Source: Pseudomonas sp. PDNC002 (GTDB lineage: Bacteria; Pseudomonadota; Gammaproteobacteria; Pseudomonadales; Pseudomonadaceae). Taken from it: a DNA stretch of 64,000 nucleotides. The position numbers were made by a program, and so were the translations under genes. Every line of letters begins with the position of its first letter. Within the stretch, counting starts at the first letter, position 1. The notes under the pieces are model-generated. The model was not told the origin of the DNA, searched no databases, and saw only the letters and a list, made by a program, of their open reading frames with translations. Of this stretch, positions 1-8,380 are shown piece after piece. The stretch is from NCBI RefSeq assembly GCF_016919445.1, contig NZ_CP070356.1, positions 3,785,502-3,849,501 of the forward strand, given 5' to 3'.

Positions 1-503
1 TCGACGATGAAGGGGCGAGCGCTGTCATGGGCCACTTCCACCAGGATGTCACCCTGGATGAGGCGCACGGTACGTCGGTGGGCATCGAAGTCGAGGTCGG
101 CCGCCGAGCGTCCGTCGAGGATGACCTGGCTGCCATCGTCCAGGCGGGTTTGCTGCCACTGGCTGGTGCCGGTGCGAAGGTCGGCGAGCAGATAAGACGG
201 CGGGTTGGCGTGCAGGAACATCCCCAGCGGCAGTAGTGTCGCAAAGGCCAGGGCCAGCGCAACGCCACCGGAGCGGCGGCTGCGGCGCTGGTGGTCGAGG
301 TCCTGCGCGGCATCCAGCGCGGCGTGCGCGGGCGCCGCGCTGAGCAGGTCGAAACGCTGCAGCATGTTCGTCAGGCTGCGCGCCGCTGCGGCACGGCGCG
401 GGTCGCTGGCGCACCAGGCATCGAATTCGGCTTGCCGCTGCGGCTCGTCTTCCAGGCGTACCAGCCATTCGGCGGCTTCGTTCAGCAGGGCTTCGTCACG
501 CAT
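1..503 (-). CDS. FecR-type anti-sigma factor (C-terminus beyond window)
   Basis: Inner-membrane regulator that relays a TonB-receptor signal to its partner ECF sigma factor. About 167 residues are visible. They show the cytoplasmic N-terminal FecR domain (start MRDEALLNEAAEWLVRLED, the DUF4880 pattern), one membrane segment around residues 82-100 (GGVALALAFATLLPLGMFL), and the start of the periplasmic FecR domain (GTSQWQQTRLDDGSQVILD, VRLIQGDILVEV). The ATG at 503 lies 5 nt after the stop of the sigma gene, so the two are co-transcribed. A TonB-dependent receptor would be expected further left, outside the window. Confidence 0.85.
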   Translation of the reverse strand, partial: MRDEALLNEAAEWLVRLEDEPQRQAEFDAWCASDPRRAAAARSLTNMLQRFDLLSAAPAHAALDAAQDLDHQRRSRRSGGVALALAFATLLPLGMFLHANPPSYLLADLRTGTSQWQQTRLDDGSQVILDGRSAADLDFDAHRRTVRLIQGDILVEVAHDSARPFIV

Positions 504-508
504 GGCCG

Positions 509-1054
509 TCACGCCTCACCCAGCTGGCGATGGCAGTGCAGCAGCGCCTGCACCAGGTATTTCTGCACCATGCGCGTGGAGACGCCAAGGCGTTCCGCGA
601 TCTGTTCGTGGGGCAGGCCGTCGAGATGGCGCAGCAGAAAGGCCATGCGCGCCTTGGCGTTGAGTCCGAGCAGCGCCTGGGCGATCTGTTCCAGCGCGTC
701 GATCGCGTCGGCGACCTGTTCGGCGGAAGGGTAACCGGCGCCTTCGTCCGCTACCCGTGCCAATTCTTCCAGGTAGGCCTGCTCGATGGCCTGCCGGCGG
801 GCGCGGTCGATGAGCAAGCGACGGGCGATGGTGCCGATGAACGCGCGCGGCTCCTGCAGGCCAAGCAGGTCGCGGGACGCCAGGATGCGCACGAAGGTGT
901 CGTGGGCCAGGTCGGCGGCGTTCTGCGGGCAGCCCAGGCGCTTGCGCAGCCAGCCCTTCAGCCAGCCGTTGTGCTCGCGGTAGAGCTGATCTACGGTGTC
1001 ACGCGCAAGGAGAGGCGAGGAGGGCGGAGCGCTAGTCATGATTTTAATTGGCAT
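509..1054 (-). CDS. FecI-family ECF sigma factor
   Basis: RNA polymerase sigma-70 factor of the extracytoplasmic type, 181 residues. Region 2 is at about residues 25-90 (LYREHNGWLKGWLRKRLG, AADLAHDTFVRIL) and region 4 at about 125-175 with the helix-turn-helix GLPHEQIAERLGVSTRMVQK. It stands directly upstream of a fecR gene, the classic iron-uptake cell-surface signalling pair. Start is uncertain: ATG at 1054 or ATG at 1039, and neither has a clear ribosome site. A Fur-like sequence at 1056-1070 sits just before it, which favours the 1039 start slightly and suggests iron control. Confidence 0.85.
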   Translation of the reverse strand: MPIKIMTSAPPSSPLLARDTVDQLYREHNGWLKGWLRKRLGCPQNAADLAHDTFVRILASRDLLGLQEPRAFIGTIARRLLIDRARRQAIEQAYLEELARVADEGAGYPSAEQVADAIDALEQIAQALLGLNAKARMAFLLRHLDGLPHEQIAERLGVSTRMVQKYLVQALLHCHRQLGEA

Positions 1055-1055
1055 T

Positions 1056-1070
1056 TGAGAATGCTTCGCA
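1056..1070. promoter_or_regulatory. Possible Fur box upstream of fecI-type gene
   Basis: TGAGAATGCTTCGCA matches 11 of 15 positions of the Fur core TGATAATGATTATCA, and lies right before the sigma-factor start. Iron control of FecI/FecR pairs through Fur is well known. The match is moderate and the exact promoter was not identified. Confidence 0.35.
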
Positions 1071-1351
1071 ATATATGCGTGCCATCATTGCGGAGCAAGC
1101 CCCATCGCGGGCCAGCCGGCCTGTTCCAGGCGCCAACCGGAGCGGAATTTTCCATGCAGTGGTTTCGGTTTATTGCAGGGCGATTTTCTCTCTTGACCTC
1201 AAGTTAGATTGAGGTTTTAGAGTCCTGCCCGAACTTTCCCGCAGTGGCGAATCCGCCCTTGCCGGCAAGGACACAGGACAGGCGCGCGCGGAGTGTGACC
1301 GGGATTTCGGCCATCCAGCGCACCTGGAAAACGGCCCCACAAGGACCAGGC

Positions 1352-1837
1352 ATGGACACCCACACTTCACTGATGATTTTCCAGGCGGTGCACGCCCTGG
1401 GATTCAGCCTCTGGCTGAGTATTGCGCTGATCAACAACCTCCACACCTTCGCCGGCTCGGCGGGCGCCGTCGGAGCGACCATGGCGATGGTTCCATTGCG
1501 CCAGGCACCGCCAATCGAGACACCGATGCTGGCGCGAGCACTGACGTCGCCCGCCCTGCATCGCCTGGCGCTGGCCCTCATCGTGGCGCTCCAGGGGATC
1601 GCTGTACTCGCGGCCTGGACGGGCTGCTATTTCCTGCTCCTGGGCGCTGGCCCGGAGGCGGCCCGGCCCTGGTTGAACCTGGCCTCCAGCGCCGCCCTCG
1701 CGTTCCTCTTCGCGATGCTCCTGGGTGGGCTCTGGTTCGGCTACTGGATTCGCCAGGAAGGGTTGCAATTGACGCATCTGGTGCTGGTGGTCTGGGTGCT
1801 GCTCGGCTTCGTCATCCTCAATGTCCGCTGGATGTAG
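1352..1837 (+). CDS. Small integral membrane protein, DUF2165-like
   Basis: 161 residues with four predicted membrane helices (about residues 8-28, 72-92, 105-125 and 138-158). The start ATG at 1352 follows AAGGACCAGG; a longer frame upstream exists but has no ribosome site. The pattern of an NN pair after the first helix, a conserved central segment and a final membrane segment resembles the DUF2165 family of predicted small membrane proteins. No biochemical function is known to me. It is followed 51 nt later by a short-chain dehydrogenase on the same strand. Confidence 0.6.
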   Translation: MDTHTSLMIFQAVHALGFSLWLSIALINNLHTFAGSAGAVGATMAMVPLRQAPPIETPMLARALTSPALHRLALALIVALQGIAVLAAWTGCYFLLLGAGPEAARPWLNLASSAALAFLFAMLLGGLWFGYWIRQEGLQLTHLVLVVWVLLGFVILNVRWM

Positions 1838-1888
1838 TACGCGCGGCGCTGGCAAACACCACAGGGCCGAAAGGCGGGGGGAGATACG

Positions 1889-2605
1889 ATGAATATCATG
1901 ATCGTGGGCGCGAGCAGGGGGCTGGGATCTGCTCTGGCCCAGGGCCTGGGCAGACCGGGCGACACCATCGTCGGGGTGTCGCGCAGACGCCCCGAGTCGC
2001 TGGAAATTCCGGCAGGGGTTCGCCTGGAGTGGATCGAAGCCGATCTGGCCGAGCCCGGGGCAGCCGTGGCGGCCATCGAGGCCCAGGCGCCTGCCGAACT
2101 CGATGTGCTGATCTGCAACGTCGGCATCTGGGAAGAGCATGCCTTCACTGAGCAATACTCCTTCCTCGCCGACTCCGACGAGTCCATCGGCAGGATGGTG
2201 GACGTGAACATCACCGCTACGCTGCTCCTGCTCAAGCGCCTGGTCCCCAGGTTGCTGGATTCGCCACGGCCGCAGCTGATCCTGACGGGATCGACCTCGG
2301 CTTTGCGCCAGAGCGGACGACCGGAAGTGGCCTTCGGCGCCTCCAAGTTCGCCCTCAATGGCGTGGCCGATGCGTTGCGCGAAGGCTTCAGGGGCTGGAA
2401 CCTGGCAGTGACCGTGCTGCAGTTGGGCGACCTGAATACCGACGACCCGTTGTCCACCCCGGTGGAGGATGCCGCGCGGCGAGGGGAGGGACGTCAGGTT
2501 CCACTGCACGATGTGGCCAGGATGGTCGATGCGTTGTTGCGGCTTTCCGGTGCTTCCTACGTTCGCGAACTCGTTCTCCCGGCGATTCGCGATGAGCGCT
2601 TCTAA
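1889..2605 (+). CDS. Short-chain dehydrogenase/reductase with Tyr-to-Phe active site
   Basis: 238-residue Rossmann-fold protein. The nucleotide-binding motif GASRGLG is at residues 7-13, a CNVG variant of the NNAG motif at 76-79, and the serine of the GSTSAL segment near 135. The family's catalytic Tyr-X-X-X-Lys is here Phe149-Gly-Ala-Ser-Lys153 (TTC codon at 2333-2335), so the proton donor is missing. The protein may bind NAD(P) without classical dehydrogenase activity, or use another residue. The start is well supported by GGGGGAGA seven nt before the ATG. Substrate unknown. Confidence 0.8.
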   Translation: MNIMIVGASRGLGSALAQGLGRPGDTIVGVSRRRPESLEIPAGVRLEWIEADLAEPGAAVAAIEAQAPAELDVLICNVGIWEEHAFTEQYSFLADSDESIGRMVDVNITATLLLLKRLVPRLLDSPRPQLILTGSTSALRQSGRPEVAFGASKFALNGVADALREGFRGWNLAVTVLQLGDLNTDDPLSTPVEDAARRGEGRQVPLHDVARMVDALLRLSGASYVRELVLPAIRDERF

Positions 2606-2630
2606 ATCCGGCCTGCCAGGACGATGCACG

Positions 2631-2655
2631 AAAAAAAGGCGCCCATGCGGGCGCC
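2631..2655 (-). terminator. Rho-independent terminator for the leftward OprD transcript
   Basis: Stem GGCGCCC-ATGC-GGGCGCC (2638-2655) with seven A at 2631-2637, which read as a U-run on the minus strand. It lies about 180 nt after the OprD stop codon. Confidence 0.7.
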
Positions 2656-2715
2656 GAGAGTTCCTCTCCCTCCAAAGGGGCACGTGGAGCACCAGGGAGG
2701 GGAACGGTACTGCAG

Positions 2716-2756
2716 GGAAATCATCACCACGGCCTTGGGGGGCGGTGATGACTTCC
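2716..2756. repeat. Imperfect inverted repeat downstream of OprD gene
   Basis: GGAAATCATCACC (2716-2728) pairs with GGTGATGACTTCC (2744-2756) with one mismatch, giving a 13-bp stem. There is no U-run on either side. It may stabilise the 3' end of the porin mRNA before the terminator at 2631-2655. Confidence 0.5.
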
Positions 2757-2832
2757 GTTATACGCAACGGTGCCTAACGGGAGGCTGAGGCGCAGCTGAC
2801 AATTCCGTCATCCACCCACAAGGCGCGCGCGA

Positions 2833-4188
2833 TCACAGAATGTAGAGCGGGTACTCGACGATCAGCCGCACTTCGTCCAGGTCCGATTCGAAGGCCGTGG
2901 CGCGGGTGGTGGCCTGGCGCACGCGCAGGGACAGGTCCTTGAGCTGGCCTTCCTGGAACACGTACTTCGCCTCGATGTCGCGCTCCCAGCGCTTCTGGTC
3001 GGTGAGCGGATCGCCGTTGCCATCGCGACGCATGTAGACGGAGTTGGCGTTGGAGTAGTCGGCGTCGGTACCGCGCGCGTAGCGGGTCATGAAGCTCAGA
3101 CCGGGCACGCCGTAGGTGGCCATGTCGAGGTCGTAGCGGACCATCCAGGAACGCTCCTTCGGTGAGTTGAAGTCGCTGTACTGGATGGAGTTGTCCAGGT
3201 AGATGGAGTCGGCCTGGCGCAGGTAGTCGAAGTCGTTGTTGCCATTGTTGCGCTGGTGGCTGACGGCGATGCGGTGGGCGCCGAAGTGCACGCCGGCGCT
3301 GGCGCTCCAGATGTTGGTGTTGAACTCGCCGAGCAGCTCGCGGCCGTCGTCCACCGACTTGTAGTAGTTGAAGCCGCCGAACAGTTCCACGGCCTCGCTG
3401 AGCGGGAAGTTCAGCGCGGTGCCGAAGTAATACTGGTTCCACGCATCCTTCAGGCGGCTGCTGTAGAGGCTGACACTGGCGTTGTCGTTGATGCTGTAGT
3501 CGCCGCCGCCATAGGCGAGCCAGGGCGAATCCACGGGGCCTGCGTAGAAGGTGGCGAAGCCGTCGTCCATCTGCCGTGATTGCGGCTGGCTCATGGAGTG
3601 CAGCCGTCCGCCTTGCAGAGTCAGGCCGTCGAGGCTGGTGTTCTGCAGGGTGAAACCACGGAAGGATTCGGGCAGCAGGCGCGAGTCGCCGTAGTGCACC
3701 ACGGGGGTTTCCGGGAACACATCACCGACCTTCAGCACCGTGTCCCACAGGCGCACCTTGGCGGCGCCGCCGGCCTTGGCGTAATCGCTCTCGGTGCGCC
3801 CGTCGTTGTCGGTGGGCAGTACATCCACCGAGCTGCCGGCGCCGTTGCGGCCATCACCGGTATCGAGCTGGAAGCCGAGCATGGCGAAGGCGTCCACCCC
3901 GACGCCGACCGTGCCCTGGGTGAAGCCGGATTCGAACTTGCCGATGATCCCCTGGGCCCAGACTTCCGAGTAGCCGTTGCCGCGTGGCGGCATGGACTGG
4001 CCGTGGCGGGCGTCGCGGTTGAAGTACAGGTTGCGGTTGAGGATTTCCAGGCTGGCGCCTTCGATGAAGCCTTCGGGCTTCTCTTCGGACTTGCCTTCGG
4101 CCAGGGCGGCCGGCGAAGCGACCCCCAGTGCCAGCAGCGAAGCCGCCAGCGGGAATTTGTGTCGGTACTTTCGATGCGTGCGATACAT
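2833..4188 (-). CDS. OprD-family outer-membrane porin
   Basis: 451 residues. A signal peptide runs to about residue 30 (KFPLAASLLALGVASPAALA), followed by the family's opening pattern GFIEGASLEILNRNLYFNRD and a terminal strand (VRLIVEYPLYIL). These 18-strand porins take up small substrates such as basic amino acids or carboxylates. The substrate here cannot be told from sequence. It stands alone, with a long AT-rich upstream region and a terminator at 2631-2655, and has its own transcription unit. Confidence 0.9.
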   Translation of the reverse strand: MYRTHRKYRHKFPLAASLLALGVASPAALAEGKSEEKPEGFIEGASLEILNRNLYFNRDARHGQSMPPRGNGYSEVWAQGIIGKFESGFTQGTVGVGVDAFAMLGFQLDTGDGRNGAGSSVDVLPTDNDGRTESDYAKAGGAAKVRLWDTVLKVGDVFPETPVVHYGDSRLLPESFRGFTLQNTSLDGLTLQGGRLHSMSQPQSRQMDDGFATFYAGPVDSPWLAYGGGDYSINDNASVSLYSSRLKDAWNQYYFGTALNFPLSEAVELFGGFNYYKSVDDGRELLGEFNTNIWSASAGVHFGAHRIAVSHQRNNGNNDFDYLRQADSIYLDNSIQYSDFNSPKERSWMVRYDLDMATYGVPGLSFMTRYARGTDADYSNANSVYMRRDGNGDPLTDQKRWERDIEAKYVFQEGQLKDLSLRVRQATTRATAFESDLDEVRLIVEYPLYIL

Positions 4189-4571
4189 GAATGTGCTCCT
4201 AAGGGCAGGATGGTTTGGTTACCGCCTGCTGTTGTTGTTTTCGCCCAGGCGTGGCGAGGGCCACGGGCATCGTGTAGGAGCACGGATAACGGGCCGGTGA
4301 GGCGGCGATGACAAATCTGTCAGGTAGGGGCGGCCACGCGCTGTGAATACGGCAAGCTCAGGACTGCGCGCGGGTTTGCGAATTGGGCAGGAGTGAATTT
4401 CAGAGGGATTTCGCTTTGCAGGGATTTGAATGATCAATAATATTGCCGATCATCACGGTTTTCCTTTTGGTGGTATCAATTCATTGATAATGCTTTTCCC
4501 AGCGCTATTGCCATAGCAGTAAGAAGCGCTTCCTTCCTTGTTAGCCCCGATAAAGCTTCTGATTAATTGAA
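4189..4571. other. Intergenic region at the GC/AT boundary
   Basis: 383 nt between the OprD start and the first gene of the AT-rich island. The right half (from about 4390) is clearly AT-rich and begins the compositional island that runs to about 6030. It should hold the OprD promoter, but I could not pick convincing -35/-10 boxes. No gene seen. Confidence 0.5.
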
Positions 4572-5150
4572 TTATGAATCCTCCAGAATAGCCGTAGTAG
4601 ATCTCCCAACTACATCTCCTGTCTGAATATTTTGGATAGATGTAGTCTGAGTTAAGATATATTTTCCATGTACGCCTCGGCGCATAGCATAAGAGTATTC
4701 GCTGCTTAAGTTGGAGATTGATACCTTGGATAGTCCCGAGCCGTCATAAGAAAATCTATAAAAACCTTCCCCCCTGATTTTGTTAACCTCAACAAATCTG
4801 TATCCTTTTTTCAGAAATGATTCTGCATTGAACTCAGCTCCATCCCCCGTGTCGAAAAAACCTTCCACTGGTATCGCCTTATCAAAGTGCATGCCCGCAT
4901 CGGATCTGCAGACCGACTTCCAAGAGAGATAGGTATAGATTTCACTTCCAAAAAATATACCAAACACTACCGCAGAAGCGGTAAGTGCCGAAAAATAGCT
5001 ATTTCCTCGCGTTTTAACTATGAATCCAGAATATGCGCTGACAACCATGCCGATGAGTGCATAGGCGACCACTAGAATTGGAAATAACAAAATCACTTTC
5101 ATCACCCGCGTTATTTTTAATTTTCCGCTCGCTAAGGCTTTCGCTTGCAT
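4572..5150 (-). CDS. Unrecognised membrane-anchored protein in AT-rich island
   Basis: 192 residues. Two hydrophobic helices (about residues 17-42 and 53-75) are followed by a polar domain of about 115 residues with many aromatic and Ser residues (KKGYRFVEVNKIRGEGFYRF). I do not recognise a family. Base composition is much lower in GC than the surrounding genes, and the codon choice is A/T-rich, which points to acquisition by transfer. It follows a second unknown gene on the same strand with a 38-nt gap, so the two are likely co-transcribed. ATG at 5150 is taken; ATG at 5102 (MKVILLF) is an alternative. Confidence 0.6.
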   Translation of the reverse strand: MQAKALASGKLKITRVMKVILLFPILVVAYALIGMVVSAYSGFIVKTRGNSYFSALTASAVVFGIFFGSEIYTYLSWKSVCRSDAGMHFDKAIPVEGFFDTGDGAEFNAESFLKKGYRFVEVNKIRGEGFYRFSYDGSGLSKVSISNLSSEYSYAMRRGVHGKYILTQTTSIQNIQTGDVVGRSTTAILEDS

Positions 5151-5188
5151 ACTGACTTAACGGGGTTCTGTAAAGGCGTAACTGATTT

Positions 5189-5926
5189 CTAATCCCCCAT
5201 TATTGTTTTTGTGGAGTTCTTGAATTTTTCAAAAAAAGCTCGCCAGTTGTTTAGCGCTGATTCATCGAACTGCGCTTTAGCTATCCACCCGTTTTCTAAA
5301 TCGATTGTGACGTTGCAGAATGAATCTGAGCACGAAAATATTGGTGGGTTGCCAATGAAAGTCTTTAGCTCTGTTTTGTTTTTTGGCACCCACCATCCCC
5401 CGGTTACATTCTTTTCTGTATACCATTCAAGATCTGGGTGTGTTGTGGATGATTGGCTTTCAAGTAGTTTGGTTTGGCGCCTATTTTTTGCGAAGCTTGT
5501 TTCTTCGTATAATTTTTTGTATGGATTATTTGGTGAGATGCTTCTGTTTAATTCGAATGGAAAAATAAAGTTGGTGTAGCCTTCGAGGTTTTGAGATTTT
5601 TTTTCTTTCCAAAGGCCTTGATTGAAATATTGAACCTGAATTAAGTCGGGGTTTTTTTTGCCTGCAGGAATTTTAATGGCGCAGTTGGCTAGCTGTATGG
5701 GGGTGAATTCTGGTAGGCAATAGTGAACGTAAAATGATGATCCGTCCATGCGGCCAAAAATAGGTACGTAAATTTTATTTATCTTTTTCGCGATATTACT
5801 TGTTGTGGCTGGTTTTGTAGCTTCAGTCGAAATTGCTAATGTCGGTATCAGCAATAAACTCATGATGGATGTTCGTATTTTTTTGATGTGTCGTTGTCTG
5901 GTTTTGTTTTTTTGTTCTTCAGTCAT
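5189..5926 (-). CDS. Unrecognised exported protein in AT-rich island
   Basis: 245 residues from ATG 5926. A basic N-terminus is followed by a hydrophobic stretch (SIMSLLLIPTLAIS, about residues 20-33) that looks like a signal peptide or anchor. The mature part has four Cys in two groups (YCLPEFTPIQLANC and FSCSDSFCN), which fits two disulphides in the periplasm. I recognise no family. Strong AT bias matches the next gene, and both probably arrived together. An orphan immunity-type pair is one possibility, but nothing in the sequence proves it. Confidence 0.6.
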   Translation of the reverse strand: MTEEQKNKTRQRHIKKIRTSIMSLLLIPTLAISTEATKPATTSNIAKKINKIYVPIFGRMDGSSFYVHYCLPEFTPIQLANCAIKIPAGKKNPDLIQVQYFNQGLWKEKKSQNLEGYTNFIFPFELNRSISPNNPYKKLYEETSFAKNRRQTKLLESQSSTTHPDLEWYTEKNVTGGWWVPKNKTELKTFIGNPPIFSCSDSFCNVTIDLENGWIAKAQFDESALNNWRAFFEKFKNSTKTIMGD

Positions 5927-6159
5927 TCGCCGATTTTCCAATTTTTTGTATTGGTTATATTATTGAATTCCATGTTTTAGAATTTTCCTGCCGTGTCGCA
6001 CAGCATAGATTTTTAACGTTCGTTTAGGTTTTCGTCTATGTGCTGTTGTTGTGCGGGCGGGGCAGCGCTTCCAGGCATACCGATGTCGGAACCAGGCAAC
6101 CCTCGCGCGCAGGCGACGCCTAGGGTGACGGACCTTCACTGCAATAATCTGGAGCTGTC

Positions 6160-6503
6160 ATGTCCGATTTCATCACCGTCCTGCGCAACACCTACCCGAC
6201 GCCCGTGCTGGACGCCACCAAGTGGAAGCGCATCGGCGGCGACCCGCACACCGTCAACCTCAACGCCTACCTCTCGGCGGACGGCAGCAAGATCATGGGC
6301 ACCTGGATCTGCACACCTGGCAAGTTCGAGGTGAACTACGAGAAGTGGGAGTACTGCCATTTCCTCGACGGCTACTGCGTCATCACCCCGAGGGTGAGCA
6401 GCCGATCCATCTGCGCGCAGGCGACGTGTTCGTCATCGAGCCGGGCATGAAAGGGACTTGGGAAGTGGTGGAAACGGTACGCAAGTATTTCGTCTTCGCC
6501 TGA
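6160..6503 (+). pseudogene. Cupin-domain protein gene, frameshifted
   Basis: Reads as a roughly 114-residue cupin (Cupin_3/DUF861 type) split by a single missing base near 6388-6391. The first frame gives MSDFITVLRNTYPTPVLD up to YCVITP. The adjoining frame continues with EGEQPIHLRAGDVFVIEPG and ends in VVETVRKYFVFA at the TGA 6501-6503. Restoring one base in the CCCC/GAGG junction gives one continuous cupin. Either a recent null mutation or a sequence error in a short C-run. Role in the cell unknown. Confidence 0.75.
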
Positions 6504-6518
6504 TCGCCGTGGGCAACG

Positions 6519-6547
6519 AAAAAGGGAGCCGACGGGCTCCCTTTTTT
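6519..6547. terminator. Bidirectional terminator
   Basis: AAAAAGGGAGCC-GACG-GGCTCCCTTTTT between the cupin and the convergent mgtC-like gene. The 12-bp stem has A on one side and T on the other, so it works for both strands. Confidence 0.85.
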
Positions 6548-6560
6548 CGTACCGCGACGC

Positions 6561-7253
6561 TTACTGCGGGCCGTCGCTGACCGACCAGCTCGCCGCTGAC
6601 ACATAGGGCGCCAATGCCAGTTCGCCGACCAGGGATTCCAGCAGGCTGTCCTTGTCGCTGGGGGCCAGCACCAGGGCGGCCACTTCCACTTCGCCGCCGG
6701 TCTTGCGGGCGTGGCTTTCCAGGCTTTGCAGGGCCAGGCCATTCGCGCTCAGCCGACGTAGCAAGGTGGAGCGCACCAGCGCTTCCTGATGCGCTTCGGT
6801 GACCGCCTCGACCGTGTAGTAGCGCTCGCTGCTCGGCTCGATGGGGGCGTGGCGCTGGATCCAGCGCGTCACCGAGGGCAGGGTGAGGTTGCACAGCACG
6901 ATCAGCAGGGTGGCGACCAACGCCGCCGCGAGGAATCCGCTCCCCGCCAGCACGCCCACCGCGCCGGTACACCAGATCGTCGCCGCGGTGCTCAGGCCAC
7001 GCACGCTCAAGCCATCGCGCATGATCACACCGGCGCCGAGGAAGCCGATACCGGTGACCACCTGGGCGGACATACGCACCACCTGGTCCTCCGCGCCCAT
7101 GAGGAAGGGCAGGGTAGCGAAGGTGGCGGCGCCGAGGGAAACCAGGCCGTGGGTGGCGACGCCCGTGAAGCGCTGGCGCCATTGACGCTCCATGCCGATC
7201 AGCGCGCCGAAGCAGAGCGCCGCGAAGAGGTCGAGGATGATGTCGAAGTACAT
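6561..7253 (-). CDS. MgtC/SapB-family membrane protein
   Basis: 230 residues. The hydrophobic N-terminal MgtC domain covers about residues 1-135 with the family signatures GALIGMERQWRQR, VVTGIGFLGAGVI and GLSTAATIWCTGAVGVLAG. A cytoplasmic C-terminal regulatory domain (about 145-230) follows. MgtC proteins help growth in low Mg2+ and, in pathogens, survival in macrophages by acting on ATP synthase and phosphate homeostasis; which role applies here is unknown. ATG at 7253 has GGAG eight nt upstream and matches the family start better than a GTG at 7310. Confidence 0.88.
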   Translation of the reverse strand: MYFDIILDLFAALCFGALIGMERQWRQRFTGVATHGLVSLGAATFATLPFLMGAEDQVVRMSAQVVTGIGFLGAGVIMRDGLSVRGLSTAATIWCTGAVGVLAGSGFLAAALVATLLIVLCNLTLPSVTRWIQRHAPIEPSSERYYTVEAVTEAHQEALVRSTLLRRLSANGLALQSLESHARKTGGEVEVAALVLAPSDKDSLLESLVGELALAPYVSAASWSVSDGPQ

Positions 7254-7688
7254 GCCTTTGTGCTCCGCGCTGGCCTTGCGCTGGCGCTTGTGGGAAGGGG
7301 TGTGGTGCACCCGGTGATCCAGTTCGACCAGTCTACCGGGCCAGGGGTGGGATCGGGGTGATATGTCTCAAGGGGTATTTTTTCGGCGGTTGGTGGGGCC
7401 GAGTCCTTGGTTTCGGCCGTTGTCCTGGCTGCGCCAGGATTTCGCGGACAAGGTCCGCTCCTACAGGCCAGGACCTGCTTGCTGGCACTCGTAGGAGCGG
7501 ACCTTGTCCGCGAAGTCCATCACGCAGCAACCGGCGCGGCAGGCAACTGCTGATGACGTGCTGTCCCGCCGGGGAGGGCTCGGCCCCGGCACGTCTGCCA
7601 AATCCATAAGCGTACGTGGACGAGCTAACGACTCGCCGCGAGGAATGGGTAGTGTGGCCATCCCTTTCACCGGAAGAGAGTTGGCAAG
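7254..7688. other. Intergenic region with an inverted REP pair
   Basis: 435 nt between mgtC-like and NIPSNAP genes, which diverge. Apart from the REP pair at 7442-7513 it holds the two promoters, which I could not place with confidence. Confidence 0.5.
7442..7513. repeat. REP-type inverted repeat pair
   Basis: A 23-bp unit at 7442-7464 (TCGCGGACAAGG then TCCGCTCCTAC) recurs as its perfect inverse at 7491-7513 (GTAGGAGCGG then ACCTTGTCCGCGA), with 26 nt between. This is the common Pseudomonas REP/BIME arrangement and occurs in other versions at 8381, 27135, 58415 and 60097. Confidence 0.85.
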
Positions 7689-7997
7689 ATGGTTACCTGT
7701 TACCTGCGCTACGTGCTGGACCCGTACAAGCTCAAGGAATTCGAACATTACGGCCGGTTGTGGATCCCGCTGGTGGAGCGCTTCGGCGGACAGCACCACG
7801 GTTACTTCCTGCCTTCGGAGGGCGCGAACAACATTGCCCTGGCGATGTTCACCTTCCCCAGCCTGGCCGATTACGAACGCTACCGGCAGCAGTCCATGGA
7901 CGATCCCGAGTGCCAGGCGGCGTTCCGTTACGCCGAGGAAACCCGCTGCATCCTCAGCTACGAGCGGAGTTTCTTCCGGCCGGTGTTCGGCGGCTGA
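7689..7997 (+). CDS. NIPSNAP-family protein
   Basis: 102 residues with the compact alpha/beta ferredoxin-like pattern of NIPSNAP proteins: an opening strand (MVTCYLRYVLDPYKL), a central HHGYFLPSEGANNIALAMFTF segment in two strands, and a final strand with FFRPVF. NIPSNAP domains are often seen in small dimeric proteins of unknown or varied function. It stands alone on its strand. Confidence 0.8.
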   Translation: MVTCYLRYVLDPYKLKEFEHYGRLWIPLVERFGGQHHGYFLPSEGANNIALAMFTFPSLADYERYRQQSMDDPECQAAFRYAEETRCILSYERSFFRPVFGG

Positions 7998-8122
7998 TTG
8001 GCCGCTGTCGTGATCAGATGAACCCTGCGAAAAGGCTGGAAGCTCCACAGGTGCGGGCATCGAGATAACCGGCTGGCTGATCGCGGGCCCGCTCCCACGA
8101 GTTGCCTCTGTGCTTGGGGCGG

Positions 8123-8319
8123 CCCTCACCCTAACCCTCTCCCAGGGGGAGAGGGGACCGTCCGGTGCAGGATGGAACCTTCACGTCAGTCGGCTCGAAC
8201 TGCCCCCTCTCCCTCAGGGAGAGGGGGCCGTCCGGTGCAGGATGAAACCTTCGCGTCAGTCGGCTCGAACTGCCCCCCTCCCTGAGGAGCGGGGCGCGCA
8301 GCCAGGGCCGGGGTGAGGG
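8123..8319. repeat. CCCTCACCC-bounded dispersed element with internal duplication
   Basis: Starts with CCCTCACCCTAACCCTCTCC and ends in GGCCGGGGTGAGGG. Inside, a unit of about 67 bp (GAGAGGGG, CCGTCCGGTGCAGGATG, GTCAGTCGGCTCGAACTG, CCCCCTCTCCCT) occurs twice in tandem, at about 8149-8212 and 8219-8284, with few differences. Related copies lie at 58451-58582 and 59992-60090. Confidence 0.75.
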
Positions 8320-8380
8320 GAATGCATCGGTACGGACTTCCTGAAAGAAGGCAGTCGCTCCTATGCAAGCATCAAGCCCG

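Noticed and set aside
2605..2833. Inverted repeat 2716-2756 as a terminator
   Set aside because: No U-run on either strand; the hairpin with an A/T tract at 2631-2655 is the better terminator.
8149..8284. Tandem 67-bp repeat considered as a CRISPR array
   Set aside because: Only two units, with the repeat covering nearly the whole period and no variable spacers. Copies elsewhere show it is an interspersed intergenic element.
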